From assembly GCA_022410635.1 (NCBI GenBank), contig JAJVDF010000231.1, positions 1,693,332-1,757,331 on the forward strand: a stretch of 64,000 bases of DNA, in the 5' to 3' direction. A program made the position numbers and the translations under genes. The stretch's first letter is position 1; each line of letters begins with the position of its first letter. This DNA is from Tretioscincus oriximinensis. Its lineage: Eukaryota > Chordata > Lepidosauria > Squamata > Gymnophthalmidae. This document shows, one piece after another, positions 34,545 to 48,100 of the stretch. Below the pieces are notes generated by a model. The model was not told the origin of the DNA and made no database searches. It saw nothing but the letters and a program-made list of their open reading frames with translations.

Positions 34545-34758
34545 AAATATGACAAGTGCTTAATATAAACGCTAGGATGACCAGCAGCTTCATGACATTG
34601 GCAATAGCAGCAGCCACCCAATTGTGAAAAAAGTGAAACAGAGCTGTTGTGCTGGCAGTGAAGATTGCTGGGAAGTGTAGTCTGAGCAGTGGGCAGCCAT
34701 TTTTGCCCAGCAGTATGGNTCCCTGCCCTCTGAATTGCAGCTCCAGCCTGCACTGCAG
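34545..34758 (+). repeat. Unclassified dispersed repeat, copy B
   Basis: The partner of 33325-33560, about 1.2 kb away in the same orientation, joined directly to the CR1-like segment at 34762. Confidence 0.5.
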
Positions 34759-34761
34759 CTA

Positions 34762-35197
34762 GTAATGTTTTCTCTATCACACAACACAAGGACCAGAGGG
34801 CACTCCTTAAAACTCTTGGGTAGAAAAGTGAGAACAGNCAAAGGAAAGTATTTTTTCACCCAGAGGGTCATCGGTCTGTGGAATTNACTTCCTGAAGAGG
34901 TAGTGGTAGCTAACAGCTTGGATAGTTTCAAGACAGGACTAGACAGGTTTATGGACACCAAGGGTATAAATGGATACTAGGATGGATGTCTAGATGTTGC
35001 CTCCGGGATGGAGCAACAGGCAGGACTCCGGAAATGCCATTTGCAGGGAGTCATGAACAGGAGCATATTTTGCTTTCCTCTGTTCGGACTGCCCAGGTGC
35101 ATCTGGTGGGCCTCTGTGTGAGACAGAAGGCTGGACTTGATGGGCTGTGGCCTGATCCAGGATGGCTCTTCTTATGTTCTTATGTTCTTATGTTCTA
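34762..35197 (+). repeat. CR1-like LINE 3' end, best copy, with ORF2 C-terminus
   Basis: Encodes the degraded ORF2 end LPEEVVVANSLDSFKTGLDR, followed by a stop and the 3' UTR. It finishes with CTTATGTTCTTATGTTCT short tandem repeats, as in CR1-type elements. Three Ns lie inside or near it. Confidence 0.8.
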
Positions 35198-35199
35198 GT

Positions 35200-37180
35200 A
35201 CTGGGAAGGAGACCTCTTTGGCCAATGTGTGCCCAGTCCCTACTGAGGACCCTATTCTGGAACCAGACTAAAGGCTGGTGCAGAAAAGCCCTCCGAATCC
35301 AGGACCGTTAAGGATACAGATCTCATTCTCATAGCCCCAGCGTGATAATATGAAATGTTATCTGTGCCAGATCCCCTCCATACAGAAGTTATCAAATGGA
35401 ACTTTAGTGAGGCCTTGCAGAGGGAACACAGCCTGTGATATGAAAAGGCCCAATCCACATAATTTGCTTCTAGCTTCTAGCAAAATACGTGAATGATCAT
35501 CTGCACAAATCCGTAATAAGAACACGTCTCCGAATAGTCATAAATGCCACATTTATGCAAAGATCTCAGCTTGGATTTGACTCTGGGAACCTTAATTCAA
35601 CTTAGGAGCCAATTTTATTGGCATAGTCCCCAGCTAATGGTTGCCAAGAAAACGAACTGCATCTGGCTTCCCTTCCTTACTTGGATTTATCCCCCAAGGT
35701 ATATCTATGTTATTTTTAGAACATGGGTTGCATTTCATTCTTCATGCCTATTTCTTTTTTCAATTTTATTTCAGCCTGCCCTGTAGTCCAGCTATTCTCT
35801 TGTCACAATAGAATGTCTATTTTGCTGGTATCTGTGTTAAATCTTTTAAGGCCTGTGTGATTTCAGAGCAACAGTAGATCCTTGTATCAATGTCTGGGCA
35901 CTTGAGCAATTATTTATATATCCGTTTGAATGGACTCATGTTACAAAAGGATTGAGATAATGCTGGGTTTTATGGGATCTGTTGCTCAGGATCTCTCCTT
36001 TTCTGGATAATAAAGTCATTTTTAAATTATTTTTGGATAATATATCTGCATCCTGGGTTTTTTTTTTCTATTGCAAGTCAGATTAGAATATAAATTCCCT
36101 GGAATTTCCAAATTAAAGAGACAGTTAAACCTTTTGCAAGTGCTGCACATCAAAGTTTAATGTCTTTCAACCATTCACAACNATGGGACAAGGCACAAAA
36201 TTCAAAAGCTATGACTTGACACGTTCTTCAGCCCTTTATTGAGCGGAAAATAATCACTCCTAGTGTGAGGCATGTTTTGAGTCTCACTGATGGGGAAGTT
36301 ACAGAATCTCCCTGACCATGCCAGCATGGAAATAGTGGCTACGGATGGCCTGACCAATCAGGACCATGGAAAACTGGGCTGCTAGTGGCCAATGAATACT
36401 GAACTCTCATCATCGTGGAAAGCAAAGTGTGTGTTCATCTGCTTGTGTTAAAAATTGTGTAATGCCCTTTTTTTGCATTAGCATATGGGGTGATCTTTTG
36501 AAATTGGGCTCTCTCCCCAAGCCTTGCACAATTGCATGCTCTCGGGGAATTAAACATTTGTCTCCTGAATTCATTTTTGCTCAGTGGATTACATACGTAT
36601 GCAGACTGCAGAATGTCCAACTATATAGTCCGCTCCAGCCTNTCACTGTCCAACAGGTGCTGTTTGGATCACAGAAGCAAGGTTCTGTTTGTTCTGGACT
36701 AGGTATTGGCAGCATTGTGCAAGTACCTGTTCTGGTCTACACTCCAGCCAGCAATTGGCTAAGGCTCCATCCCTTGTATGTTATGGACTCCCTTAACACA
36801 AATAATTCCAAATTGCCTTCCATTTGGCCCCTTTTCAAGATCTTTTCTTAAAAAGTTTAAAAAAGCGAAAGTGATTTTTGCGCTGTAGCGCAAATCTGCA
36901 GTTTAGCAGATTCCTCGGAAACATATGAAACTGAAGTTTTGCACAATCATAAAACACACACAGAAATATCTGTGAGTAAAAGTGATCTTCAGAGAATATG
37001 TGGAGACAGAAAGGACAACCTATATTGGGACATTTATACCGGGATACCAATAGACTTTGATTTTTAATGTCTACAAGCGTCCCCAGGGAGAACCAAGATT
37101 CATTTGTACATTATCCTGGGTGTCAGAAAAAAGGTTATTTTCAAGACGTATTCTCTCTCTATGTTGCTTGCCCTGTACCC
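35200..37180. other. No gene recognised in the intergenic region
   Basis: Mostly unique-looking sequence between the CR1-like LINE end and SINE fragments. No annexin-type exons (the gene expected here from mammals) were recognised, though short exons could be missed by eye. Confidence 0.4.
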
Positions 37181-37184
37181 CCAA

Positions 37185-37440
37185 AATAATAACTCACCCA
37201 GTTCTTCAGAGCTCTCTCAGCAGCCCCATCTACTTCAAAAGGTGTCTGTTGTGAAGAGCAGAAGTTTATGTAAATCGCCTCGATTCCCTTTGGATTGAGG
37301 AAAACTGGGTATAAAAACCAACTCTTCTTATCTGGTAGTCTACTGGTTTGATTCTACGACCCCCATAAAGCCATCTGGGTGACTTTGGGATATGGTTCTC
37401 TCAGCACTGCCTACTTCACAGAGTATCTACTGTAGAAAAA
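37185..37440 (+). repeat. tRNA-derived SINE family B, two partial copies in tandem
   Basis: The first piece holds the 3' half (CAGCCCCATCTACTTCAAAA to GGGTATAAAAACCAAC). The second (from 37329) holds TATCTGGTAGTCTACTGG through ACAGAGTATCTACTG. Confidence 0.6.
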
Positions 37441-37441
37441 A

Positions 37442-37800
37442 TAGGCTGACCAGATGGACCCCTTTTGGGGGAAAACACGGTTTGCGGGTGTCTACCGTGC
37501 CCTCCCGATGCGTGTGGATTTCCCCATTTTTTGCTGAGGAAATTTTTTTTAAAAAAATGGGGGGATTTTTTTTAATTCACTGCACCACCATTGGGGCCCT
37601 CTGGCAACCGGGGCCAGCTCCTGAAAGCACCCTCCCCACAGTAAAAAAAATAAAACAAATGCAAATTTATCACACANTTCAAAAAATTCTCACACACTTT
37701 GAAAAATTCTTGGGCGGGGATTTTGGAGGGGTATGCATGTCCAAGAGAAAACAACAAAAAGCTATATTGGGCTGGGTTATGGGTATTGTTATAATCAAAA
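37442..37800. mobile_element. hAT-like element related to the 7614-8174 long form, right end unclear
   Basis: Begins TAGGCTGACCAGATGG and shares GTGTCTACC, TTTTTGCTGAGGAA and the block ending GCCAGCTCCTGAAAGCACCC with the long element. The right end is not recognised. Confidence 0.65.
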
Positions 37801-37844
37801 GGTAACACAAGTAAGCTGTTCTAGAAAATGCCCTGACCAGCAAC

Positions 37845-40800
37845 ACAGTTTTATTTGTAAACATATGTTACATATTCCAATAATTTAATCAAATCCAAGG
37901 CTCTATACAGTTGTACTGTATATACTATTAACATTATCAGACGAAGAACACAGCAATTAGGTTAGTTTGCGACTGCCATTCTCCAACCGTTTGAAACCTT
38001 CAAAAGACAACAAGTGGTTCAAAGAAAATATTCTCGCTATGGGAGAAACCATTTTGAGAGCGAGGAATGGAAGAAACACGGAACGCCTTTTAATGCGAAT
38101 CCAGTTACAAATACTATTTGAAAATTATTATTTATTCTCAAATTAAAGCAGCAAAGTACATCTCACTTCTGAAATACATTTAGATGAACTATGAAATGTT
38201 AAGGCTTAAAACATCTAAAATCTGATTCCTGACACGTAAAAAAAAAACTGTTAGGGGGAAACAAAAACGATTAGGCATGAACAGACAGTAGAAAACAGTT
38301 TTTGGTTGAAAACAAGTTTTGTCTTTGTTCACAGTATAAATATCTCAGACTTCATGTTACAATCGAAATTCAGCCAAAGATGACAGGAAGGATTAGCTAC
38401 AAACCAATTAAAAGAGCGGTTTTGTTTCTTGGTCAAGATTTTTCTTCTTTTTTTAAGGATGAGATGGCAACGTGCCACACAGAATGACCCTCGTTTTCTC
38501 TTTCCAAGCTATTTATAGAACTCGGACCTTGGAAACTCTCCATTATCAAACCTAACTCAAACGCGCTCTCAGAACTGAAGACGTTAAGTAGTAAAGGCAC
38601 TGAAACACCTTGGAATTACCTACCTAGCTGAGCAAAAACATAACTCCAAGGAGCAAAATATAACTCTACAATATTGAGGATTCCAGTCTTGCTGCAAGAG
38701 AAGGGGTAAGACAGAGTCTTGGGCTGAGAAGCAGAACAGTAGCTTTTGACTCCAGTTGAATTTGGTCACAACAACGGAAAGGGAACTTCCAGAAGAAATG
38801 TCAAGTTTATGTAAAAATTCTACCTTTTCACTCATCCATGAAAGGACCACAAGCTGAGCAGAGCCAATGTTTTCAGAAACATCTCCTTGGGGGAAATTCC
38901 TTGGGGGTGAAATGTAATCAGTGTGAGAGATCGCCAAGCATTTTAAATCACAGGTAGGCTGGGAAATGTTCAATACTACAGGCTGGGTAGAGCCTCACTT
39001 CTATACCTGTCCTGGATCTTAATTGAATCTGAAACCGTAGCTCTTGCTTTCCTGTTTGTTTCAAACCTCTCTCTCCCCTGTTGCAGCTTAGATCCAAGTT
39101 TGTAACCACCGGTTGACGTTTCTTCAAAGCAAAAGCCTCACGAGTCACTTAATAAGTCCTGTCTCCACTGAGCTTTATTCTGGGTTATATCTCAGAATAC
39201 GAGCTTGCCAGCTACATGCTAACTGGGGCCTGGCACAGTCTACACTGTGGGTGACCAAGCTCTGACTGAGATCAGTGGGGACAGGCCCCAAGAGTAAGCA
39301 AAAGTAACAAAATGGGCTTCAGACTTCCACATGACCATTTTGAATTCTTCTTACATCATTAGAAACAACACTCTGAATTTAACAGCAACTGCTGGTTAGA
39401 TGTAGATCTGATCCCACTAGGAAAAGTCACTGACATATATAAAAAATCCCTAAGGTTTCGACAGCTTTGTATTTCCAAGAGAGGGAGAAACATGGGTACA
39501 AGACTTAAAAACCAGCTCTATAAAAGTGACTTCTAACCTGCCCACTCTTATTGCTGCTCCCACAGCTTGAAACCTATTGGGCTTCCCAAACACTTGTTAC
39601 CATGTTGTAATGACCTCCATTTTGCACAAACTAGTGAACTCAGACCTTCCGTGTCGTCTTTTGTAATTAGTGTCCTAAAACAATGGACAGTAATTAGCCC
39701 AATGGTACAAATGAGCCTCAATTCTTGCTCCTTCTCAATCCTGCCATTACGAGGTCACAAAGTGGCCACTGATTCTCCAATATCATGAGTAGGATTCCAC
39801 TCTCCTTTTGAAGAGGGTGCAAAGTGGCTTTGCAGCGTAAAGCTTTTTCTGCCACATAAAAGGCAGCAAAATAGTAGCCTGAAAACACCTCTGTTAATAC
39901 AGAAGAGGCACAAATAAACTTCCAACCAAGAGAATGCAACCAATTTTTACCCTCTTATCTATTTTCCTATTATGCACCAGATTCTTCCTTCTGCTCTTTT
40001 ATGTATATTAAACAAAACCTTTCTTAATACTGTGAATGCCAGTTTCTGGCATTTTGGTCCCCGATATCACTACTATTAAAGAGTGTCAAACAAGAACAAG
40101 AAGCAGCAACAACAGAACGTCATATATATATTCCAGTAAATTAAACTAACCTTGCAAACCTTGATATCAAACATTTTGGACCCCCATTGATTGGACAGTA
40201 AAAACCTTTTCATTTCCTTTTAACTTTTTACCGCTCCTGAAGAAACCCTGAACCTAAGAGAACCCCTTTTACACTGCTAATTATAAGGCTGTCATACAAC
40301 ACTAAATATATTTCTCCTGCCCTCCTAAGGAAGGGTACCTTGATAAAATCTAGAAAGGATAAAATCCCAATTTTCAAGTCACTTTCTCCCCCCACGATGA
40401 GTTCCTCCCACCCTCAAGATATGGCCACAATCCATGAGAACAGGGTCCCCAACTCGTGGAAATTGCACCTTGCCAAGTGCCCACAAACCCAATACTGTGC
40501 ATGTACAGAGCCACGATCCTGATACATTAATTTTGTGCCTTCTGCATTCCGTACAGCCATACTGCGCATGTACAGGATGCAATTTCTGGGGTCACTACCC
40601 AATGTTTGGGAACCAGTGCACTAGAAAGTTCTTCTAGTCAACTTCCAGTGAAACCTGTGTTTGCTATCCAAGGAAGAAGAACAATTTTCATTATTCCAGT
40701 GAGGTTGGACTAGGCTGTTAATTCTTCCTACAAATACCTGACCTACTTACAGCAGCTTATTTAGTACCTTATAAGGAACATTTATCTGGCCCTCCATCAC

Positions 40801-41915
40801 CTTGGGGATGTTCTGCTCACAACCACACTAACAGAAGGCGCCACTGAAAAGGGTCTTCCATGTGGTCCAAAGAAGAAGGGCCATCCAACGTTAACTATTT
40901 TGTGGTCTTCATTTAATCTTCTCCAGATTAAAGAAGCCACTTTGTTTTTCTCCTTCTTTAAAGCCTAATCAAGTGATTGCTTGTGAAGCATGCTTACAAC
41001 CATCACGGCTATCTAGGCTACGGGGCCAAGAAAGATTTTCATACGAATAAATCAAAAGTCTAATTTTGCACCCGGTAGTGGCTTCACACTGCCAATTTGC
41101 CATAAGCCAAGAGCCATTATTCATCATGTGAACAGGCTTTCAGTGAGCAAAAGACCCTCAGATTGTACCAGTACTGAAAATATATCAACCAACTACATTC
41201 AAGAAGGACAAAGACTCCTACTTATATGGACGGTACTGCAAATAACACTGGTATATTGCCATCAACTATATGATTCTACCAAGAGGGGAAATGTCCTATT
41301 TCTAGCCGATTTCCTATGAGTAGGTGATTTCAGACTACAACTGTTTACAAAATGGCATCGACGTCAAAGCAACTGCCTCTTGGACACACGTCTTTCCGTA
41401 ATAACTATAAAATATGTCTGGAATAGTTCCTCAGAGCCACCTTTCTCTAAAAGCAAGGGAGAAATTTGTTAGACTATTTGAAAATCATTTGTGCCTTACT
41501 AATGCCCAAGGGCTGCAAGTTAATTCAATTACAAAAAATTAAGCACATTTAAGATCTGCATTGCTATTGTACAAAACTACTGTTATCCTTTGTGAACGGC
41601 ATAGAAATTCAGTCAGAAAGCCTACGAAGGGGGCCCTTAGTTATAAAAGAATCAATTGATTGTCTCGAGATAAAAAGAGGCAAGCTGGCAACTAAGAAGC
41701 TTTCGGCTGGAGCAGGACATGCAGTAATGACGGACAAGCTAGATAGGATGTGTCTCCTTAAAGTGCCACACTACACATTAATAACACTATCACTGTGGAG
41801 ACCATGCTGTGGGTAGCATTACACTTCTGAAGGTTGGCACAATATGTTGAATGCAGTTGGTTAATGGGAGGTGTTTTTTTTTTTTTNAAAAAAGGCAAGA
41901 TGTGAACACTCAGAG
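37845..41915 (-). other. Probable 3' UTR and downstream flank of FAM91A1, nearly repeat-free
   Basis: About 4 kb directly downstream of the FAM91A1 stop carries only one recognised repeat (39155-39287), in contrast to the repeat-packed sequence on its left. Canonical AATAAA signals on the minus strand occur at 38131-38136 and 37850-37855. The unique character ends where a MITE-like insertion begins near 37.8 kb. Short open frames inside it show no conserved domain. The extent of the UTR is inference. Confidence 0.4.
39155..39287. mobile_element. Palindromic MITE-like repeat, second full copy
   Basis: Starts GTCCTGTCTCCACTGAG and ends CAGTGGGGACAGG, the same inverted ends as the copy at 24765-25894. 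It is the only repeat recognised in the presumed FAM91A1 3' UTR. Confidence 0.6.
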
Positions 41916-42122
41916 CTATTTCAGGTATTCTGGTGGCATGGTTGCAATTAGAACAGATGAGGGAGACCGTCCGTTCCATTCCGATAATACACCGTCCTTG
42001 AACATGAGGTTCTTTGCAGGAAGTGGGACCCCTGTGTCAGAAGAAGTGGGATGCGAGAGTAAACTAGAAGACGAAGAGGAGAAATTGGCTTCTGAAAGCA
42101 ATTCCATGGTTGAAATACTTTC
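41916..42122 (-). CDS. FAM91A1: FAM91A1 last coding exon (16 of 16)
   Basis: Exon of 207 bp, with TAG stop at 41916-41918. The acceptor is CCTCCCTAG|. It encodes a Ser-rich linker, then the conserved [20 protein letters not shown] and [10 protein letters not shown], ending TMPPEYLK. The last eight residues differ in sequence from the short tail recalled for mammals. Confidence 0.95.
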   Translation of the reverse strand, partial: ESISTMELLSEANFSSSSSSLLSHPTSSDTGVPLPAKNLMFKDGVLSEWNGRSPSSVLIATMPPEYLK

Positions 42123-45100
42123 CTAGGGAGGAGAGAGAGAGAGGATGAAACTCATTCTTTTAGTCAATAGAGGACTGTTGATCTGTAAAAAGCAGCAATA
42201 AAAAAGGTAATTTAAAATGTTGTTTTATATAATATTTTTGAAATCAGATCCTTTATGACCACTGTGNAGACTACACACCTGTCCCACCGTGGCCTACACT
42301 ATAAACCATCAAAAACTTTGGCTCCCATCACCCTCCAATCTTCTGGCTAGTATATTAATAACTTTATTATAGGTAGAACAACCCACAGAGACTCTGAATA
42401 TAACAGGGAATAAACCAAGGGTACTTATTATTTACAGATAGACAGCTTGTCAAATTGCTTTCTCAACTTTCTTTAGGTTCCTGGCCTACAATTACTTTAG
42501 AACTGTTTTCCCTCTGCCACGAGGGAGCTCTGCCTTTCTCTTGGCTCAGTGACACAGTCACCATCTTATTCTCCAGCCTCCTAGTGGTTACTTCAACCAG
42601 GAATTTTTAAATCCTTTTTATTTCAAACTTTTCCAAATAGTTGCTTGTGATTCTATAACATTCAAGTTATAAACTCCTCCGCATTACCCCCCACTACTTT
42701 TTATCCCAAGAGCTAGTCTTTTGGGCTTAATATTGCCCTCCAATGCTTAGATGCCTCTATCCAGACAGAATTCACACACCCCTCTGGCTTCTAGTTCCAA
42801 GTCACTTATATTCTCTCCCCTTCTCTCAGTGGTGTAGCTAGAATCTCGGCGCCAAAATGGGAACCCAGGAGCCTGAAAATTTGCATTTTAATTTTATTTT
42901 ACAAATGGCTAGGCTCCAGGGTCCCAACCCTTGAGCCCNGGAGCACTGCCCCAGAATAGAAGACAAGGGCATAGCTACCAGAAGACAATTCTCTCCTATT
43001 TTTCTTAGTCTTAACTCCTCCTCCTCAGGCCTACTTGATGCCTGATTGGATATTCTCTTAGGCTATTCAAATTGCCCCCTCCCTTAGGGATTCCAGGAGG
43101 CGACACCCACCTCTAGCAGGCACCTCCCACTCCCATCAGGGATTTGCCTCTTAGCCGCACCTCCCTTGGCTCATCTATCACAACCACCAACACAGCTAAG
43201 ACCCTTTTTCATGGCTTTGTCATTTCCTGATTTGACTACTGCAACCCTCTTTTGCTGGGGCTTCCAAGCTGTCATCTTGAGTCCTTTGGGTCTATCCAGC
43301 ACACAAACAGCCAGAATCATCTTTCAGTTGTGCCATTTTCAGCACACTACTCCTTTGTTCAAACTTCTCCATTGGCTTCCCATCTCTCACCATATTCAGT
43401 GTAAGATTCTGGTTCTTAAATTTAAGGCCCTTCACAACCCTGTCCCTGCATAACTTTCTTCCCTTGTTTTTTCTATCAGCCTCCTGTGTTCTGCTCAGTC
43501 TTGGTGTCTGACTCAGCTAAGTGTCTGTNGATAATATACTAGTAAAAACTAACCAAGCCAGTATTTTCTTTGCAATTTCATTAAATATAATTAAAAAACG
43601 CAACTTGTTACTATTGGACCCAGTTGTACCTTCTCTACTTTCAGACACTGTTTTAAAATGTAAATTTATATTCCTGTTTGTATTATTAACTGCCCCGAGA
43701 CCTTGGGATATAGGGAAGGATTTAAATATAAATAAAACAAATAAGTAAATATCAGTCTAAATACACATAGGATTTTTTCTGCTCCCAAATATATTTACCT
43801 GGAATGAGTGAACAAAGCTAAGAACTTGTAGAGAAAGTTTTCTACTGGAATGTAAGAGTTTTTGAAGGCTGTTAAAAGAAAGGGGAGGAAGCAACACTTT
43901 AGTTGGTTATCGTAATATAATGAATGTTATTAATGTCTGCAAACAACCTTCTAAGCTTAACAATTCAGAAAGGGTCTCACCTCTCTTTGCTACACAGTCC
44001 ATGGCTTGCAATTTTTTGACACACTTTACGGTTTAACTCGGAGCTGAAGAGTGGAATTCCAAAACACAGTTCCAAGGGAACCCATTCCAGTTCTGTGGTG
44101 GGAACTGTAAAATTATAGAGGTACGAAAACATGAAACTAATTAGGGTCCCGAATTTGTTTGCAAGTGGCACCGGTGATGTCACTTGATTATCACGATGCC
44201 ANATGGTATGGTATGTGTGTGTGCCTGTGTAGGTTAGGGTTAACAGGCTTCGGAACGGCTGTCCTCTACTAGTAAAGTAATAAAAAGAGGAACAATAAAG
44301 ACAAAGAACAATAGAAAAGGTAGATTACGATGCATTCAAAAGAAAAACAAGTGGAGAGGGNTTTTTTTTGCTAGTTTTCTTAATTAAAAAATACCTTCTG
44401 GACTTTGCTTGGTTGAAGAATCCATGCCTGGCTCCTCAATGACCATTTCAAATGACTCTGTGCTTCCATTCACATCTGAGCCCAGGGCCAGCTCTGGATC
44501 ACCTTAGAAGGAATGAAGTTTTTTCGGTTATACTTCCAGGCCAGAAATTCAGGAACTTTACTTGTCTCATCTGAGCATTTCCATCCACAGCTCCTCTAAC
44601 AGGAACACTCCTGAAGTGTAAGTTGAAATGCCCATTGGCTGCCCAAGGTATTTTTCCCCCCAGGAAAGAAAACATGATCTAAATTGTGGCTGTCTGACCA
44701 AATAGGTTCTAGCATAAGATTAGATTTGCTTCCATTCTGTTCCTTTTTTCTGTAAAAAGGCACCGTTTCCACACTGGAAGGAATCAAAAACAACTATTGA
44801 AACACCAAGTCAACCTGTTGCATATACATTTTGCAGGATATGATCCCGAAGCTAAGGAAGCCAATAGCAAAAATATCTCATTCGCGAAGGGAGTTTCTGT
44901 CAATGATCAGTGCTTGATTCATTGCACCTTCTTGAAGGATTTATTTTGGATCGTCCTGGACCTATTTTTCAGCTAAGCATGAAGTTTGGACCATGTTTGA
45001 CATTATCTTCTACCAGTCTGTCAGAACTATGCAGGGCTTTTATTTGATACACTGGCTGAAGAAATGTCATCTTTGCCCCTATTATTAGATATTGGCCTAT

Positions 45101-48100
45101 TTACTGTTGGCCGCCCCGAGACCTTCGGGTATAGGGCTGGGTATAAGTAAATAAATAAATTTGTTTATGTATCATTCACATATATTTTGTACACTTATTT
45201 TTGTAAACGGTAATTTAGAATTTATTATGTACTAGTTGAATTAGGCTGTTGGGTTATGATAATGCAATGGGCTCTAGTCTCTCTTCCTCTTTGCTCCCAT
45301 CCACCCACTCCTTCCCTCCCTTGCTGCTTCCATCCCTCTTTCACTTGCCACTTCTTTCTTTTCTTTCTTTCCTTTTTTCTTCATAATCCTCCTTCCTTCC
45401 TCTCTGGAGGCTACCAAAGTTCCAAGGCCTGTCATTGCTTGTTATACCTTGGAATGTTGGACTTTTTGATACGTGTTTTATTTATTATGTATGATGGTAT
45501 TTGAGAAATGGGAACGTGTGTTTATAGGTCTTCGTANTTTGTTTTTCGAGTTTACATGTAGTGGATTGACTTGGTGGTTTGATACTGACATATCCCAGAA
45601 TAAGATCAAGAGTAGAAATGGTCAGTGACTAGCACAACACCAACTGATAGTGTGCCACGGAATTTGAGAATCAAGATTCACTGCTCACCAACCTTTCCCA
45701 TCGGAAGCATCACTCAGCTTTCTGCTTACGAGGTGCCTAAAAGGGTTCAGCATGGTTACATAACCACATAAATGTCGCAGATCCATTTTGTCTCTCAGTA
45801 TCCTCAGTGCTTTATGAACACCCATGTTGAGACGAGAAAAATCTAAATGCAAACCCAAAGAATTTCACATGAAATCTCAACACGGCAATAATAAATATTT
45901 AGAATTCATAAGCATCAGAGAGTCTTGCTGTAAGAGTGGAAGACTATGGTGGCAAAGGAACCGAAGTGCAAGCTTATTGTCTTATGAGAAAATTAAGAAT
46001 ATGTAGGACCACAAAAGGGAGGAAAAGAAGAGATAAAGGCTGACAATTAATAGCAGTGCTTAAAGTAGTTTTTGGGTGTGTTCATAATCTGGCAAGAGAT
46101 TTATAATTTTAACATTTTCATAGAAAGATATAAACAAGGGATTCTGACATAGACCTGAACAAAAGACTCTAGCTTAGTAGTGTGTCTGCTTTGTAAATAG
46201 AAGATCCTAAATTCATTCTCTTGATATCTTTGGTTTCATTATTGTTGCATTTATGTCTAGTCTTACTTTCAAATAACTCAGAAGGAGGATTATTCCTGTT
46301 TCTTATATTTTAAGGCTGCAATCAGAAGTGGCTCCTATCTTTAAGGTAACTCTGAGCCAATCATAGTTCTTTAGAACCCTCTCAGTCCCAACTATTTCAC
46401 AGGGTGTCTGTTGTGAAGAAAGGGGCAGCATGAGTTTTCATGGTCAGTGACTGTCTTGACTTATCCTCCGGATCCCCCAACCTTCAAGCTATGAGTCACC
46501 AGTGTTTGCAGGTGGTAGTAGAAGAAGAAAAACTAGGTTTTTATATTCCGCTTTTCTCACCCGAAGGGACTCAAAGTGGCTTACAAGGGTATTTTTCACC
46601 TGAAGGCTTACATTCTATCTTCCCCACCAGCCTGTGATGGTTCTCATTTATCTAGTTGCAGTCACTTGCAACTTCTTGCAATTCTTGCTTTTGAATAGCT
46701 GGGTTGGCTAGAGCTACAGGCTAGTGGAAGGTGCTCAACCTTCCCCACGTCTGACACAGGGCTTTGAAACCCCACCTCCCAGATGAGAGGCTGATTCCTT
46801 AGCGACTGAGCCATTTGTGCCTGTAGTGACCGGGTTTTCATGAGCAAATGGGAAATTGAATGCTGTCTCAAGTGCTAAGCATTCCTTTACTCTGATTCTT
46901 AAAAAAGGGAGGAAGAGGCACAAGGTAGCCAGCCAGTGACAAACCGGTGCTTGAGATCCCAGAAAGAAACTTGCTAGACATTGATATTGTCTTGCGACTA
47001 CGGCTAGGAAGATTTCATTTTGACAGTTTAATGAGGCAGGAACTAAGTCTGAAATCAGAATACTAGTTACCTCCTTGCAATTCCGTTTCATCGAATGGAA
47101 ATGGCATATGGATAGTCTCCCCCATACCATGCATACCATGTCCCTAAATACCAAGACAACAGTTAAGGTACAAAAGCAGTAACTGTATTTATGTGAAACA
47201 TTTATATATCACTTTAGCACTGAAAATGCAAGGTTCAAAATAAACAAAACCAATAGGAAACAGGTGCCCGTTCACACTGGGAACACTTGAGGTGAATAGA
47301 CAGGTTTGCAGCAGGCAACTAAAATATTTCTTAGGACATATGTTTGCAGCAAGCATTTTATGTTCTGCAGCAGGGCCTTTTCTGAAAATGCTTTCCCTTC
47401 AGATATTCAAGTAGTGCCTTCACTGCATGAATATCTGAAGGGAAAGCATTCTCAGAAAAGGCCCTGCTGCAGAGCATCCAGAAATGGCACCCAGTAGAAG
47501 GAGAAATTGGGTTTTTATACCCTGCCCTTTTCAACCAAAGGGACTCAAAGCTATATTTTGCCTGAAGGCTCACCACATTGCAATGGTACCTAACTATCTG
47601 CTTGCAATTTCTTGCTTTTGAACAGCTAGGATGGATGAGGCGGAGACCTGTAGAGGGAGCTCCCTCCTCTCCACGGCAGTCATGAGGCCCTGAACTCTGA
47701 TCTCTGTGCCTCAGTAATTCATTGTGCCTGCAGCAGAGTCTCTCCAAATGATCACGTGTATCTTGCTAACCTAAAATATGTAAGGTAATGTAGTAGGCAT
47801 TCTAATCCTAGAATTTGTGTTAAGCACAGAAGCTGAATTTGGCCATGAAACCAACCAGTGCTGCTGTTTAAGCACAGGAGTAATGTGTATCCAGGTTGGC
47901 ATCACTACAGTAATCCACAAGTGAAATTATTAGCACAACACTGGTTAGGCTGTCTCTATCCCAGATGCTGTTAAGGACCAAAGAAATCACTTGAATACAA
48001 AGTGAAAATGATGACTAGTAACCCCAAGCTAAGTACCTATAAGGGTTGTTCTCTGGCTTCTGGAAATTCCTATGAAGCAGTTATCAATCCATCAGATTCC

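Noticed and set aside
38620..38973. Minus-strand frame of 117 codons downstream of FAM91A1
   Set aside because: No conserved domain; lies in the presumed 3' UTR and begins without a supportive context.
46780..46830. A/B-box promoter words suggesting tRNA genes
   Set aside because: They are the heads of tRNA-derived SINEs; no complete cloverleaf with intact acceptor stem was found.
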